Positions 1 to 9,242 of a DNA stretch of 64,000 nucleotides are shown here, piece after piece. Made by a program: the position numbers and the translations under genes. Every line of letters begins with the position of its first letter. The first letter of the stretch is position 1. This DNA is from Mesorhizobium amorphae. Its GTDB lineage: Bacteria > Pseudomonadota > Alphaproteobacteria > Rhizobiales > Rhizobiaceae. The stretch is taken from assembly GCA_003240775.1 (NCBI GenBank), contig QFNI01000027.1, positions 11,258 through 75,257 on the forward strand, read 5' to 3'. The notes under the pieces are model-generated. The model saw nothing but the letters and a program-made list of their open reading frames with translations, was not told where the DNA came from and ran no database searches.

Positions 1-148
1 AAGTCGCCACCGGCTCTATCCGTTCGATCGGGGAGCCGCAATGTGGCAGACGCGGTTCCGCGCCGGGAATGGGGCGCGAAGATGACTGGGGCGGGGATTC
101 TTCCGGCTTTGCGTCGCCTGTCACAGCCTGCGCTGTGGCAAGGCCGTG

Positions 149-279
149 CGTCCTTCGAGGCCCGGCTCCGCCGGGCACCTCAGGATGAGGACCGTGGGCT
201 GGGGCTGCTCACCCACCCTCGAAGCGCCTCCCCCGCTCCTCATCCTGAGGTGCCCGCGGAACGCGGGCCTCGAAGGACG
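149..279. repeat. Intergenic long inverted repeat downstream of acpS
   Basis: Two arms of about 43 bases (149-191 and 237-279) are near-perfect reverse complements. Each has a CCTTCGAGG outer end and a CTCATCCTGAG inner end, with a GC-rich hairpin inside each arm. This core is a common intergenic palindrome in Hyphomicrobiales genomes. It lies beyond the acpS stop and could act as a transcript end or RNA-stability element. I see no gene in 1-311. Confidence 0.7.
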
Positions 280-311
280 CAGGGCGTTGCCGCAAACGGC
301 AGGAAACCCGC

Positions 312-716
312 TCACTCCTCCGGGTCCAGCGCCTCGATGATCACGAAGGCCTGGGCCAGGGGGAAGTCGTCGGTGATGGTCAGGTGGATCACGGCGCGCT
401 TGGACGGGGGGGTGAGGGTGGCGAGGCGGGTGGCGGCGCCGCCCGAAAGCTGCATGGTGGGCTTGCCGCCGGGCAGGTTGACCACGCCCATGTCGCGCCA
501 GAAGACGCCTTGGGCGAGCCCCGTGCCGAGCGCTTTGGCGCAGGCCTCCTTGGCGGCAAAGCGCTTGGCATAAGAAGCGGCGCGGGTGGCGCGCGCGTCC
601 GACTTGCGCTGCTCGATCGGGGTGAAGACGCGCTCGGTGAAGCGCGCGCCGTGGCGCTCCAGCGTCTTTTCGATGCGGCGGATGTCGATCAGATCGCTGC
701 CGATGCCGATGATCAC
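312..716 (-). CDS. acpS: Holo-[acyl-carrier-protein] synthase AcpS
   Basis: Transfers 4'-phosphopantetheine from CoA to apo-ACP, the activating step for fatty acid synthesis. The 134-residue protein opens with IIGIGSDLIDIRRIE and has KRFAAKEACAKALG; Asp8 and Glu57 match the family's metal ligands. I chose the GTG start at 716 because GGAGGGG sits just upstream and the protein then begins at the family N-terminus; an upstream ATG would add six non-conserved residues. It lies 22 bases after pyrE, so the two are probably co-transcribed with rsh. Confidence 0.95.
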   Translation of the reverse strand: MIIGIGSDLIDIRRIEKTLERHGARFTERVFTPIEQRKSDARATRAASYAKRFAAKEACAKALGTGLAQGVFWRDMGVVNLPGGKPTMQLSGGAATRLATLTPPSKRAVIHLTITDDFPLAQAFVIIEALDPEE

Positions 717-738
717 GGGCCCCTCCCCTTGCAAATCG

Positions 739-1320
739 TCAGAGCGAGCGGCTGCCGGGCTTCACGGGCGGGATGGCGGCAAGATCGGGCGGAAGCGCGT
801 CGGCGGGATAAGCGGGCACCTCGTGCTCGGCCAAGGCGACCAGCGGCACGCCGCCGAGATCGGCCTTGCCGGCCGAGCGGTCGATGATGCAGGCAGCCCC
901 CCGCACGTCGGCGCCGAGCTTTGCAAGGCAATCGATGGTCTCGCGGATCGAAAGACCGGTGGTGACGATGTCCTCCACCACGACCACGGGTGCGCCCTTC
1001 TCCAGCTCGAAGCGGCGCAGGCGGAACTCGCCCGCCTCGCGCTCCACCCAGATCGCGGGAACCTTGAGATGCCGCGCGGTCTCATAGGCGGGGATCAGGC
1101 CGCCGATGGCCGGGCCGACCACCGCAAAGAGATCGCGCCCGAAGCGCTTCTCGATCTTTTCAGCCAGCGCGCGGCACAGGCGCTCGGTCTTGTCGGGATG
1201 CATGAAGACGCGTGCCTTCTGCAGGAAGACGGGCGAGCGCAGGCCCGAGGACAGGATGAAATGGCCTTCCAGCATCGCGCCCGCATCGCGGAAAACCTGG
1301 AGAACTTCGTCTTTCTGCAT
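739..1320 (-). CDS. pyrE: Orotate phosphoribosyltransferase
   Basis: Joins orotate to PRPP to make OMP in de novo pyrimidine synthesis (cytosol). The protein has 193 residues. The PRPP-binding motif VVVVEDIVTTGLS lies at residues 112-124 and is followed by the family's C-terminal segment. The start is seven bases after the rsh stop, which suggests an rsh-pyrE-acpS transcript linking pyrimidine and lipid-carrier synthesis with the stringent response enzyme. Confidence 0.95.
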   Translation of the reverse strand: MQKDEVLQVFRDAGAMLEGHFILSSGLRSPVFLQKARVFMHPDKTERLCRALAEKIEKRFGRDLFAVVGPAIGGLIPAYETARHLKVPAIWVEREAGEFRLRRFELEKGAPVVVVEDIVTTGLSIRETIDCLAKLGADVRGAACIIDRSAGKADLGGVPLVALAEHEVPAYPADALPPDLAAIPPVKPGSRSL

Positions 1321-1327
1321 GGTGTCC

Positions 1328-3562
1328 TCAACCGTTGACGCGGCGTGCCTCGCTCACGCTCTGGGCATCGCGCAGCTGGCTCAAGATTCGGTTGAGATGC
1401 TTGAGATCCCACACTTCGAGATCGATCAGCATCTCGGCGAAGTCGGACGCCGTGCGCGTCATGGACATGCCGACCACGTTGGCGTCGTTCTGCGCGATGA
1501 GCTGGGAGATTTCGGCGAGCGAGCCCGGCGCGTTGAGCGCGATCACCTTGACGCGCGCGGGAAAGCGCTCGCGGCTCGTCTCGTCGATGTCCCAGCGCAC
1601 GTCGATCCAGCGGTCGGTCTGGTCGTCGAAATCGGTGAGCGAGGGCGACTGGATGGGATAGATGGTGATGCCCACGCCCGGCTCCATGATGCCGACGATG
1701 CGGTCGCCGGGCACGGCCCCTTCGGGCGCGAAGCGCACGGGCAGATCGCCGCGCAGGCCGCGGATGGGAACCGCGTCGCGCTTGTCGGTGCGCGCTTCCT
1801 TGGGCTTGGAGCGGCCGGGAATCTGGAACAGCATGCCGGCTGCGTTGCGGATGTTGAACCAGCCCTCCTCGCGCGGCTTCTCGCGCGCCACCTGCTTGAC
1901 GCGCTCCTCCTTGTAGTCGGGGAAGACGGCGCGCACGACATCCGAGGAGGCGAGCTCGCCGCGGCCGACGGCTGCGATCACGTCCTCCACGTCCTTGCGG
2001 CCCAGGCGATGGAGCACGGGCTTGAGCGCCTCGCGCGAGAAGCGGCGGCCGGCGCGCTCGAAGGCGCGGTCGAGGATGCGGGTGCCGAGCCCGCCATACT
2101 GCTTGCGGATCGCGTGGCGCGTGGCGCGGCGGATGGCGGCGCGCGCCTTGGCGGTGACCACGAGGCTTTCCCAGGCGGCCGGCGGCACCTGGGCCTTGGA
2201 GCGGATGATCTCGACCGAATCGCCGTTCTGAAGCTCGGTCATCAGGGGCATCACGCGGCCGTTGACCTTCACGCCGACCGTGGTGTCGCCCACATCGGTG
2301 TGGACGGCATAGGCGAAGTCGATTGCCGTGGCCCCCTTGGGCAGCGCGATGATCATGCCCTTGGGCGTGAAGCAGAAGACCTGATCCTGGAACAGCTCGA
2401 GCTTGGTGTTCTCCAGGAAGTCTTCCGGGCTTTCGCCCTCGGCCAGCTGCTCGATGGTGCGGCGGAGCCAGGCATAGGCGTTCGACTCCTTGTCGAGCGC
2501 GTGGTTGGCGGCGCCCGGACGGGTGTTCAGCTTGTCCTTGTAGAGCGAGTGCGCGGCGACGCCGTATTCGGCCACCGTGTTCATCTCGCGCGTGCGGATC
2601 TGAAGCTCGATGCGCTGGCGCGCGGGGCCGACGATGGTGGTGTGGATCGAGCGGTAGTCGTTGGGCTTGGGCGTGGAGATGTAGTCCTTGAAGCGGCCGG
2701 GCACCATCGACCAGGTGGTGTGGACGATGCCGAGCGCGGCGTAGCAATCCTCCACGCGCTCCACCATCACGCGGAAGCCGAAGATGTCGGAAAGCTGCTC
2801 GAAGGACAGCGCCTTGGATTCCATCTTGCGGAACACCGACCAGGGCGTCTTCTGGCGGCCCTTCACCTGGGCCGCGATGCCGCGCTGCTCGAGCAGGGCC
2901 GCGAGCGCCTTTTCGATGTCGCCGATCACGCCGCGGTTGCGGGTGACCACCTCCTGGAGGCGCTTGGTCACGGTGTCGTGCGCGTCGGGATTGATGTGGC
3001 GGAAGGCGAGCTCTTCGAGCTCCTCGCGCATCTCCTGCATGCCCATGCGCCCGGCGAGCGGCGCATAGATGTCCATGGTTTCCTCGGCGATGCGCAGGCG
3101 CTTCTCGGCCGCCATGTGGCCGAGCGTGCGCATGTTGTGGAGGCGGTCGGCGAGCTTGACGAGCAGCACGCGGATGTCATCGGAGATGGCCAACAGCAGC
3201 TTGCGCAGGTTCTCGGCCTGCTGCGCCTTCTTGGACACGAGGTCGAGCTTCTTGAGCTTGGTCAGGCCATCGACCAGCTTGCCCATGTCCGTGCCGAAAA
3301 GCTCGTCGATCTCGGCGCGGGTGGCGGACGTGTCCTCGATCGTGTCGTGCAGGAGCGCGACTGCGATCGTCGCCTCGTCGAGATGCATGTCGGTGAGGAT
3401 GGCCGCCACTTCGAGGGGGTGCGAGAAGTAGGGATCGCCCGACGCGCGGCGCTGGTGGCCATGCTTCTGCATGGCATAGACATAGGCCTTGTTGAGCAGC
3501 GCCTCGTTGACTTCCGGCTTGTAGCGCCCGACGCGCTCCACAAGCTCGTACTGCCGCATCAT
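1328..3562 (-). CDS. rsh: Bifunctional (p)ppGpp synthetase/hydrolase, RelA/SpoT family
   Basis: Makes and degrades (p)ppGpp in the stringent response. The 744-residue protein has the full long-RSH layout: an HD hydrolase domain (His48 in FSHP, His72-Asp73, Glu76-Asp77 in LLHDTIED), a synthetase domain, a TGS domain around residues 385-445 and a C-terminal ACT domain. The synthetase motif is RFKD at 290-293, the charge pattern of bifunctional Rsh/SpoT enzymes and not of monofunctional RelA. Alphaproteobacteria usually carry this single long enzyme. It lies downstream of rpoZ on the same strand, with a 97-base gap. Confidence 0.96.
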   Translation of the reverse strand: MMRQYELVERVGRYKPEVNEALLNKAYVYAMQKHGHQRRASGDPYFSHPLEVAAILTDMHLDEATIAVALLHDTIEDTSATRAEIDELFGTDMGKLVDGLTKLKKLDLVSKKAQQAENLRKLLLAISDDIRVLLVKLADRLHNMRTLGHMAAEKRLRIAEETMDIYAPLAGRMGMQEMREELEELAFRHINPDAHDTVTKRLQEVVTRNRGVIGDIEKALAALLEQRGIAAQVKGRQKTPWSVFRKMESKALSFEQLSDIFGFRVMVERVEDCYAALGIVHTTWSMVPGRFKDYISTPKPNDYRSIHTTIVGPARQRIELQIRTREMNTVAEYGVAAHSLYKDKLNTRPGAANHALDKESNAYAWLRRTIEQLAEGESPEDFLENTKLELFQDQVFCFTPKGMIIALPKGATAIDFAYAVHTDVGDTTVGVKVNGRVMPLMTELQNGDSVEIIRSKAQVPPAAWESLVVTAKARAAIRRATRHAIRKQYGGLGTRILDRAFERAGRRFSREALKPVLHRLGRKDVEDVIAAVGRGELASSDVVRAVFPDYKEERVKQVAREKPREEGWFNIRNAAGMLFQIPGRSKPKEARTDKRDAVPIRGLRGDLPVRFAPEGAVPGDRIVGIMEPGVGITIYPIQSPSLTDFDDQTDRWIDVRWDIDETSRERFPARVKVIALNAPGSLAEISQLIAQNDANVVGMSMTRTASDFAEMLIDLEVWDLKHLNRILSQLRDAQSVSEARRVNG

Positions 3563-3659
3563 GCGCTAAACTCGCCCCTCAAACGGATCATGCGCCGCGG
3601 AGACATCCGGCGGCGCATGAACACATAAGCAGCGAAGGGTTCGGCGGGAAGCCGAAACC

Positions 3660-4058
3660 TCAGTAATCTTCGGTCTTCTCGGGCGGAACCAGGCCTTCGA
3701 TGCCGGCGAGAAGGTCTTCCTCGGACATCTGGTCGAAGGCGACGCTGTCTTCCTCGGCATCGGCGGCGACCGCGGTGCCGGCGGGGGCGGCGTCAGTCAG
3801 CTCGCTCGCCTGCATCTCGGGCTCGTCCACTTCCACATGCTTCTGGAGCGAGTGGATCAGGTCTTCCTTGAGGTCGCCGGGCGACAGCGTCTCGTCGGCG
3901 ATCTCGCGCAGCGCCACGACCGGGTTCTTGTCGTTGTCGCGGGGAACCGTGATCGCAGCACCCTGGCTGATCTGGCGGGCGCGGTGGCCGGCGAGAAGCA
4001 CGAGTTCGAAACGGTTGTTGACCTTGTCGATGCAGTCTTCGACGGTGACGCGGGCCAT
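3660..4058 (-). CDS. rpoZ: RNA polymerase omega subunit
   Basis: Small assembly subunit of RNA polymerase. The 132-residue protein starts MARVTVEDCIDKVNNRFELV, the family signature, followed by the conserved REIAD segment and an acidic C-terminal tail typical of alphaproteobacterial RpoZ. The ATG at 4058 is preferred because AAGGGGC lies just upstream; an in-frame extension to 4127 has no conserved content. It sits immediately before rsh, the usual arrangement in this group. Confidence 0.95.
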   Translation of the reverse strand: MARVTVEDCIDKVNNRFELVLLAGHRARQISQGAAITVPRDNDKNPVVALREIADETLSPGDLKEDLIHSLQKHVEVDEPEMQASELTDAAPAGTAVAADAEEDSVAFDQMSEEDLLAGIEGLVPPEKTEDY

Positions 4059-4260
4059 TCTTTGCCCCTTTCGGACGATTGTGTGGGGATTTTGGCCCGT
4101 CACATAACGGGTGGAGCGCGCTTGCACAAGGCGCGCCTGCCCGCAAGGGCGGGATTGCCGCAGCCCCGCCCCTTGCGCGGCGAAGTCTTTACGCGATTAT
4201 GACAGAATTCCTCACCATCGCTTTTCAGCCTTCGTTTTTATCTCTTCCAAGGATTTTTTC

Positions 4261-4845
4261 ATGTTCGACCCCCGCGAGAAGATCGCGCTCTTCATCGACG
4301 GCGCCAATCTCTATGCCACGTCGCGCGCGCTCGGCTTCGACATCGACTACCGCAAGCTGCTCGGCCATTTCGGCCGCCAGGGCTATCTCCTGCGCGCCTA
4401 CTATTACACCGCGCTGGTGGAGGATCAGGAATACTCCTCGATCAGGCCCCTGATCGATTGGCTCGACTACAACGGCTACAAGGTGGTCACCAAGCCGGCC
4501 AAGGAGTTCACGGATGCGAGCGGCCGCCGCAAGGTGAAGGGCAACATGGACATCGAGCTGACGGTGGAGGCGCTCGCGCTCGCCGACGTGGTCGACCATT
4601 TCGTGATCTTTTCGGGCGACGGCGACTTCCGGGTGCTGGTGGAGGCGCTGCAGAAGAAGGGGCGCAAGGTGAGCGTGGTGGCGACCATCGCAGCCCAAGG
4701 CTCCGTGGTGGCGGACGAGCTTCGCCGGCAGGCCGACCACTTCATCGAACTCAACAGCCTGAAGGCCGATGTCGGGCGCGAGCCTTCCGAGCGGGCCCCG
4801 CGCCGCATCGAGCCGGCGGCGGGGCTCGAGCCCGCGCAGGCCTGA
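4261..4845 (+). CDS. NYN-domain (LabA/DUF88) family protein
   Basis: A 194-residue PIN-like NYN domain protein, a family of probable metal-dependent RNases. Visible motifs are IALFIDGANLYA (first acidic residue), KGNMDIELTVEAL and HFVIFSGDGDF (further acidic metal-site residues). The start at 4261 follows AAGGA. The C-terminal tail after about residue 170 is Pro/Glu/Arg-rich and probably disordered. It is divergent from rpoZ across about 200 bases and five bases before the next gene, so it is likely co-transcribed with it. Substrate unknown. Confidence 0.88.
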   Translation: MFDPREKIALFIDGANLYATSRALGFDIDYRKLLGHFGRQGYLLRAYYYTALVEDQEYSSIRPLIDWLDYNGYKVVTKPAKEFTDASGRRKVKGNMDIELTVEALALADVVDHFVIFSGDGDFRVLVEALQKKGRKVSVVATIAAQGSVVADELRRQADHFIELNSLKADVGREPSERAPRRIEPAAGLEPAQA

Positions 4846-4850
4846 GCCCG

Positions 4851-5492
4851 ATGCAGGAAAGAACCGAGCCGCCGCGGGACTGTCCGCTCTGCCCGCGGCT
4901 CGTGGCGTTCCGTGAGACCTGGCGCGAGAAGGAGCCCAGCTGGCACAACGCGCCCGTGCCGACCTGGAGCGACGGCGACGATGCCGTGCGGCTCCTCGTG
5001 GTGGGGCTGGCGCCGGGATTGCGCGGGGCCAACAGCACGGGGCGGCCCTTCACCGGCGATTATGCGGGCGACCTGCTCTACGAGACCATGCTGGAATTCG
5101 GCTTCGCGAAAGGCACCTACGCAGCAAGGCCCGACGATGGCTTGCGGCTGGTGAATGCGGCCATCACCAATTCGGTGCGCTGCGTGCCGCCCGAGAACAA
5201 GCCGACGGGCGAGGAGATCACCACCTGCCGGCGCTTCCTGGTGCCGACGATCAAGCGGTATCCGAACCTGCGCGCATTGCTCTCGCTCGGGGCCATCGCG
5301 CACCAGTCGACGCTGAAGGCGTTCGGGCTGAAGCTTGCCGCGCACAAGTTCAAGCACGGCGCGCGCTTCGAGGCGGAGGGCATGGCGCTTTATTCGAGCT
5401 ACCACTGCTCGCGCTACAACACGAACACCGGCGTGCTGACGCCGGAGATGTTCCGTGCGGTGTTCCGGGCGATCGCGGAAGAGGTGGGCTAG
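4851..5492 (+). CDS. Uracil-DNA glycosylase, family 5-like
   Basis: Removes uracil (and probably deaminated purines) from DNA. The 213-residue protein carries the family motif GLAPGLRGANSTGRPFTGD near residues 51-69 and a second motif SYHCSRYNTNTG near the C-terminus. Cysteines in the N-terminal CPLC and in the central region fit the [4Fe-4S] cluster of family 4/5 enzymes. Family 5 lacks the polar catalytic residue of other UDGs, and the ALAPG-type motif here fits that. ATG at 4851 is the first good start, five bases after the NYN gene. Confidence 0.9.
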   Translation: MQERTEPPRDCPLCPRLVAFRETWREKEPSWHNAPVPTWSDGDDAVRLLVVGLAPGLRGANSTGRPFTGDYAGDLLYETMLEFGFAKGTYAARPDDGLRLVNAAITNSVRCVPPENKPTGEEITTCRRFLVPTIKRYPNLRALLSLGAIAHQSTLKAFGLKLAAHKFKHGARFEAEGMALYSSYHCSRYNTNTGVLTPEMFRAVFRAIAEEVG

Positions 5493-5493
5493 C

Positions 5494-5556
5494 TCACTGT
5501 TTTTGCAGCATTTCCGGACGCAAAACCGCTTCGCACTTTTGGGGGAAATGCTCTAG
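5494..5556. repeat. Rhizobial-type palindromic intergenic repeat, copy 1
   Basis: About 63 bases containing TTTTTGCAGCATTTCCGGA and AAAACCGCTTCGCAC, ending GAAATGCTCTAG. Near-identical copies are at 10101-10164 and 10165-10230. The AGCATTTCC...GGAAATGCT ends can pair, giving a hairpin. This repeat type is widespread between genes in Hyphomicrobiales. Here it lies between two convergent genes and overlaps the smpB stop codon. Confidence 0.75.
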
Positions 5557-6029
5557 CCGCGCTCCTTCATCAGACGCGCCTTTTCACGGCCCCAGTCGCG
5601 CTGCTTTTCGGTTTCGCGCTTGTCGTGCAGCTTCTTGCCGCGCGCGACCGCCAACAGCAGCTTCGCCCGGCCGCGGTCGTTAAAGTAGATCTTGAGCGGC
5701 ACCATCGTCATGCCCTCGCGCTCGACGCTCTGGGTCAGACGCGCCATCTCGCGCTTGTTGAGCAGAAGCTTGCGGCGGCGGCGGGGCTCGTGGTTGTAGC
5801 GGTTGCCCTGAAGATATTCCGGCAGATAGGAGTTGATCAGCCAGATCTCGCCGCCCTCGTTGGAGGCGTAGGACTCCTGGATGTTCGCCTGGCCCTCGCG
5901 CAGCGACTTCACCTCGGTGCCCGTCAGCACCAGGCCCGCCTCGACCGTGTCGATCACCTCATAGGCGAAGCGCGCCTTGCGGTTTTCGGCAACGGTCTTG
6001 TTGTTGGGGTCGTCTCGTCTCGGGGCCAT
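5553..6029 (-). CDS. smpB: SsrA-binding protein SmpB
   Basis: Partner of tmRNA in trans-translation; delivers tmRNA to stalled ribosomes. The 158-residue protein shows AENRKARFAYEVIDT, the TGTEVKSLREGQANI segment and the basic C-terminal tail GRGKK/KRETEKQRDWGREKARLMK, all typical. Full family length. Eleven bases separate it from dapA, the same order seen in many alphaproteobacteria. Confidence 0.96.
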   Translation of the reverse strand: MAPRRDDPNNKTVAENRKARFAYEVIDTVEAGLVLTGTEVKSLREGQANIQESYASNEGGEIWLINSYLPEYLQGNRYNHEPRRRRKLLLNKREMARLTQSVEREGMTMVPLKIYFNDRGRAKLLLAVARGKKLHDKRETEKQRDWGREKARLMKERG

Positions 6030-6039
6030 CGATCTCGCG

Positions 6040-6921
6040 TCAGTTCAAGAGGCCGGCGTGAACGAGTGCCGCGTCGATGCGTTCCGCGGTTGCCGCCTCC
6101 ACCGTCACCAGGGGAGAGCGCACGGCGTTCTCCAGGCGGCCGAGGCGCGACAGCGCATATTTCGAGCCGGACACGCCGGGCTCCAGGAAGATCGCCTTGT
6201 GGAGCGGCATCAGCTTGTCCTGATACTCCAGCGCGAGACGGCCATCGCCCGCGAGGCTCGCTTCCTGGAACTCCGCGCACAGGCGGGGCGCCACGTTCGA
6301 GGTGACGGAGATCGCGCCCACGCCGCCATGCGCGTTGAAGCCGAGCGCGCTCGCATCCTCGCCCGAGAGCTGGATGAAATCGGTGCCGCAGGTGATGCGC
6401 TGCTCGGACACGCGCTCGATCTTGCCCGTGGCGTCCTTGACGCCCACGATGTTCGGGAAGTCGGCGGCGAGCCGGCCCATCGTCTCGGGGCTCATGTCGA
6501 TCACCGAGCGGGGCGGGATGTTGTAGATGATGATCGGCAGCTTGGTCGCCTTGGCCACGCTCGCGAAATGCTCGTAGAGCCCGCGCTGGGTGGGCTTGTT
6601 GTAATAGGGCGTGACCACGAGCGCGCCATCGGCGCCCACCTCTTCGGCGAAGCGCACGAGGCCCACGGCTTCGGTGGTGTTGTTGGAGCCGGCACCCGCG
6701 ATCACCGGCACGCGGCCGGCAGCCGTTTCCACGCAGGCGCGCACCACGCGGCGGTGCTCGTCATGGGACAGAGTGGGCGACTCGCCCGTGGTGCCCACCG
6801 GCACGAGCCCTTTGGTGCCTTCCGCTATCTGCCAGTCCACGAATGCGCGGAACGCTTCCTCGTCGAACGAGCCATCGGCCTTGAAGGGCGTGACGAGCGC
6901 GGTGATCGATCCTCGGAACAT
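6040..6921 (-). CDS. dapA: 4-hydroxy-tetrahydrodipicolinate synthase
   Basis: Condenses pyruvate with aspartate semialdehyde at the entry to lysine and diaminopimelate synthesis. The ATG at 6921 gives 293 residues, the normal family length, starting MFRGSITALVTPF. The catalytic set is present: Thr44-Thr45 (GTTGES), Tyr107, Tyr133 (IIYNIP) and Schiff-base Lys162 (VGVKDATG). An in-frame upstream extension to 7041 has no family similarity. Probably in one operon with smpB. Confidence 0.96.
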   Translation of the reverse strand: MFRGSITALVTPFKADGSFDEEAFRAFVDWQIAEGTKGLVPVGTTGESPTLSHDEHRRVVRACVETAAGRVPVIAGAGSNNTTEAVGLVRFAEEVGADGALVVTPYYNKPTQRGLYEHFASVAKATKLPIIIYNIPPRSVIDMSPETMGRLAADFPNIVGVKDATGKIERVSEQRITCGTDFIQLSGEDASALGFNAHGGVGAISVTSNVAPRLCAEFQEASLAGDGRLALEYQDKLMPLHKAIFLEPGVSGSKYALSRLGRLENAVRSPLVTVEAATAERIDAALVHAGLLN

Positions 6922-7185
6922 GCAGTCTGCCTTTGGCGCGGAAAGGCGTGAAGCGTCACGGCCTGTCTCGCATGAGGGGGAGCGTGTCGCACCCGTGGCG
7001 CGAAACGGCGGCACCATAGTCTTGCCGCGCTGCGGGTTCAAGCAAGGAACCGACGCCCGCGTTTCGCGCTTCCACCTGCCGCTTCGGCCGAGACAACGCT
7101 TCAGGCACTTTCACCATCCGTTCACCATGGCCATCTAACCTCTTCATCTGCCACCTTTTCCATGACGCCCCATCTTGAGGACGGA

Positions 7186-9240
7186 ATGACGCGGCGACAC
7201 AGCTTCAAGGCCCACCGACCCCGCCGCAAGGCAGCGCTCGCGCTCGTCGCCGCGACCTGCCTCGTTTCGGCTGCGGGCATCGGCATGGCTCTCGAAGGCG
7301 CGCCCGTGTCGAACTACAGCGCGACCGGCGCCATCGCAGCGGCACCCCTCCGGCCGAACGCGCCGATCGCACCCCTGAAGGCGGGGCTCGACGCGCTCGC
7401 GGACGGCCGCATCGCGGATGCGCTGGCGCTCCGAACGGGCCTCGACGCGCTCGACCGCAAGGTGTTGAGCTGGGCCATCGCCACCCAGGGCGGGGCGCGT
7501 GTGCCGAGCGGGGAGATCGCGCTTGCGGCGCAAGAACTCGCGAACTGGCCGGGCGCCATGACGCTGCGCCGCAACAGCGAGCGCTCGATGGCCACGGAGA
7601 AGCCCCCTGCCCCGCTGGTGATCGAGAGCTTCTCGGGCTCCACGCCGCAGACCGTGGAAGGCACGATCCTTCTCACGCGCGCGCTGCTGGTGGCCGGCCA
7701 GGCGGAGGAAGCCCATGCGCTGCTCGGCCCCTTCTGGCGCACCGAAAAGCTCGAAGCGAACCAGGAAGCCGCGATCTCCCGCGAGTTCGGCGCGATCCTC
7801 ACGCAGGCCGACCACCGCGCGCGGATGGAGCGGATGCTGTATGCCGACCGCGTGACCTCGGCCGCCCGCGTGGCCGAGCTTGCGGGCGCAAAGCCCCTGG
7901 CGGACGCCTGGGGCGCGGTGATCCGCAACGAGAAGACCGCGCGCGCCAAGCTCGACGCCGTGCCGCAGGCGCTTCGCGGCGCGGGCTTCCTGTTCGCCGA
8001 AGCGCGGCTCCTGCGCCGGCAGGACAAGCACGAGGAAGCCGCGGCCGTGATGCTCGCCGCGCCGACGGATGCGGCCTCGCTGGTCAACCCCGACGCCTGG
8101 TGGATCGAGCGCCGCGCGCTGTCGCGCGGGCTGGTGGACCGGGGCGATGTGCCTACCGCCTATCGGCTGGTCGCCGCGCACTCGGCCGAAAGCCCCTCCA
8201 ACAAGGCCGACGCGGAGTTCCATGCCGGCTGGTATGCGCTGACTGGGCTGAAGGACGCAAAGACCGCAGCCAGGCATTTCGCGCGGATCACCCAGGACGC
8301 GAGCGGCGCCATCTCCTTGTCGCGCGGCTTCTACTGGCAGGGCCGCGCGGCCGAAGCGGGCGGCGGGGGCGACGCGAAGGCGCTGTTCGCCAAGGCAGCG
8401 CATTTCGGCACCACATTCTACGGCCAGCTCGCGGCGAGCCGGCTGGGGCAAAAGGCCATCGCGGTTTCCGCACCCGAACCCACGCCGCAGGACCGCGTGC
8501 GCTTCGCCGCGCGCGAGGCGGCACGCGGCATCGCGCGGCTCGAAGAAGCGGGCCAGCCGCGGCTTGCCACCGCGCTCACCCGCGATCTCGCCGAAAGCCT
8601 GGAAAGCCCCGGCGAACTGGCCCTTCTGACCGAGCGGCTGACGGGGGAAGGCAACCATTATCTCGCGCTGCGCCTCGGCAAGGCGGCCGCCGCGCGGGGG
8701 CTCGAAGTCGGCGCGCTGTCGCACCCCTTGGGCGCCATTCCCACCTCGGCCGAGATGGGGGTGGCGGGCACCGCACTCGCCTATGCCATCGCGCGGCAGG
8801 AAAGCGAGTTCAACACGGGCGCGGTGTCGAACGCGGGTGCGCGCGGGCTGCTGCAGCTTCTGCCGTCCACCGCGCGCGACGTGGCGCGCAAGGCGGGCCT
8901 GCCGTTTTCGCAGGCGCGGCTGACGACCGACCCCGGCTACAACGCGACGCTCGGCACGGCATTCCTGTCCGAGCAGCTCGCGCGCTTCGACGGCTCCTAT
9001 GTGCTGACGTTTGCGGGCTACAATGCGGGACCCGGCCGGGCGCGCGAATGGATCCGCCGCTACGGCGACCCGCGCGGGCAGGACGTGGACGCGGTGGTGG
9101 ACTGGATCGAGCGCATTCCCTTTGCCGAGACGCGCGCCTATGTGCAGCGCGTGATGGAGAACTACCAGGTCTACAAGATGCGCATTTCGGGCGAAGCCGA
9201 CATCGCGACCGACCTGGTGAGCGGGCGCCGGGGCGGCTGA
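7186..9240 (+). CDS. Periplasmic lytic murein transglycosylase (Slt70-like)
   Basis: Cleaves peptidoglycan glycan strands to anhydro-muropeptides in the periplasm. The 684-residue protein has a basic N-terminus and a hydrophobic segment ALALVAATCLVSAAGIGMA, a probable signal peptide or anchor. A long alpha-helical superhelix region follows, then a C-terminal SLT domain with the catalytic glutamate at about 539 (ARQESEFN), GARGLLQLLPSTA and YNAGPGRAREWI. I prefer ATG 7186 because GAGGA lies just upstream; ATG 7162 is possible. The next gene starts two bases after its stop. Confidence 0.93.
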   Translation: MTRRHSFKAHRPRRKAALALVAATCLVSAAGIGMALEGAPVSNYSATGAIAAAPLRPNAPIAPLKAGLDALADGRIADALALRTGLDALDRKVLSWAIATQGGARVPSGEIALAAQELANWPGAMTLRRNSERSMATEKPPAPLVIESFSGSTPQTVEGTILLTRALLVAGQAEEAHALLGPFWRTEKLEANQEAAISREFGAILTQADHRARMERMLYADRVTSAARVAELAGAKPLADAWGAVIRNEKTARAKLDAVPQALRGAGFLFAEARLLRRQDKHEEAAAVMLAAPTDAASLVNPDAWWIERRALSRGLVDRGDVPTAYRLVAAHSAESPSNKADAEFHAGWYALTGLKDAKTAARHFARITQDASGAISLSRGFYWQGRAAEAGGGGDAKALFAKAAHFGTTFYGQLAASRLGQKAIAVSAPEPTPQDRVRFAAREAARGIARLEEAGQPRLATALTRDLAESLESPGELALLTERLTGEGNHYLALRLGKAAAARGLEVGALSHPLGAIPTSAEMGVAGTALAYAIARQESEFNTGAVSNAGARGLLQLLPSTARDVARKAGLPFSQARLTTDPGYNATLGTAFLSEQLARFDGSYVLTFAGYNAGPGRAREWIRRYGDPRGQDVDAVVDWIERIPFAETRAYVQRVMENYQVYKMRISGEADIATDLVSGRRGG

Positions 9241-9242
9241 CG

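Noticed and set aside
149..279. A CRISPR repeat or small RNA gene
   Set aside because: Only one pair of inverted arms, no regular spacing or direct repeats; it fits a known type of intergenic palindrome.
1106..3628. Very long open frame on the plus strand opposite rsh
   Set aside because: It is the antisense of a clear RelA/SpoT gene; composition and lack of any domain show a GC-rich shadow frame.
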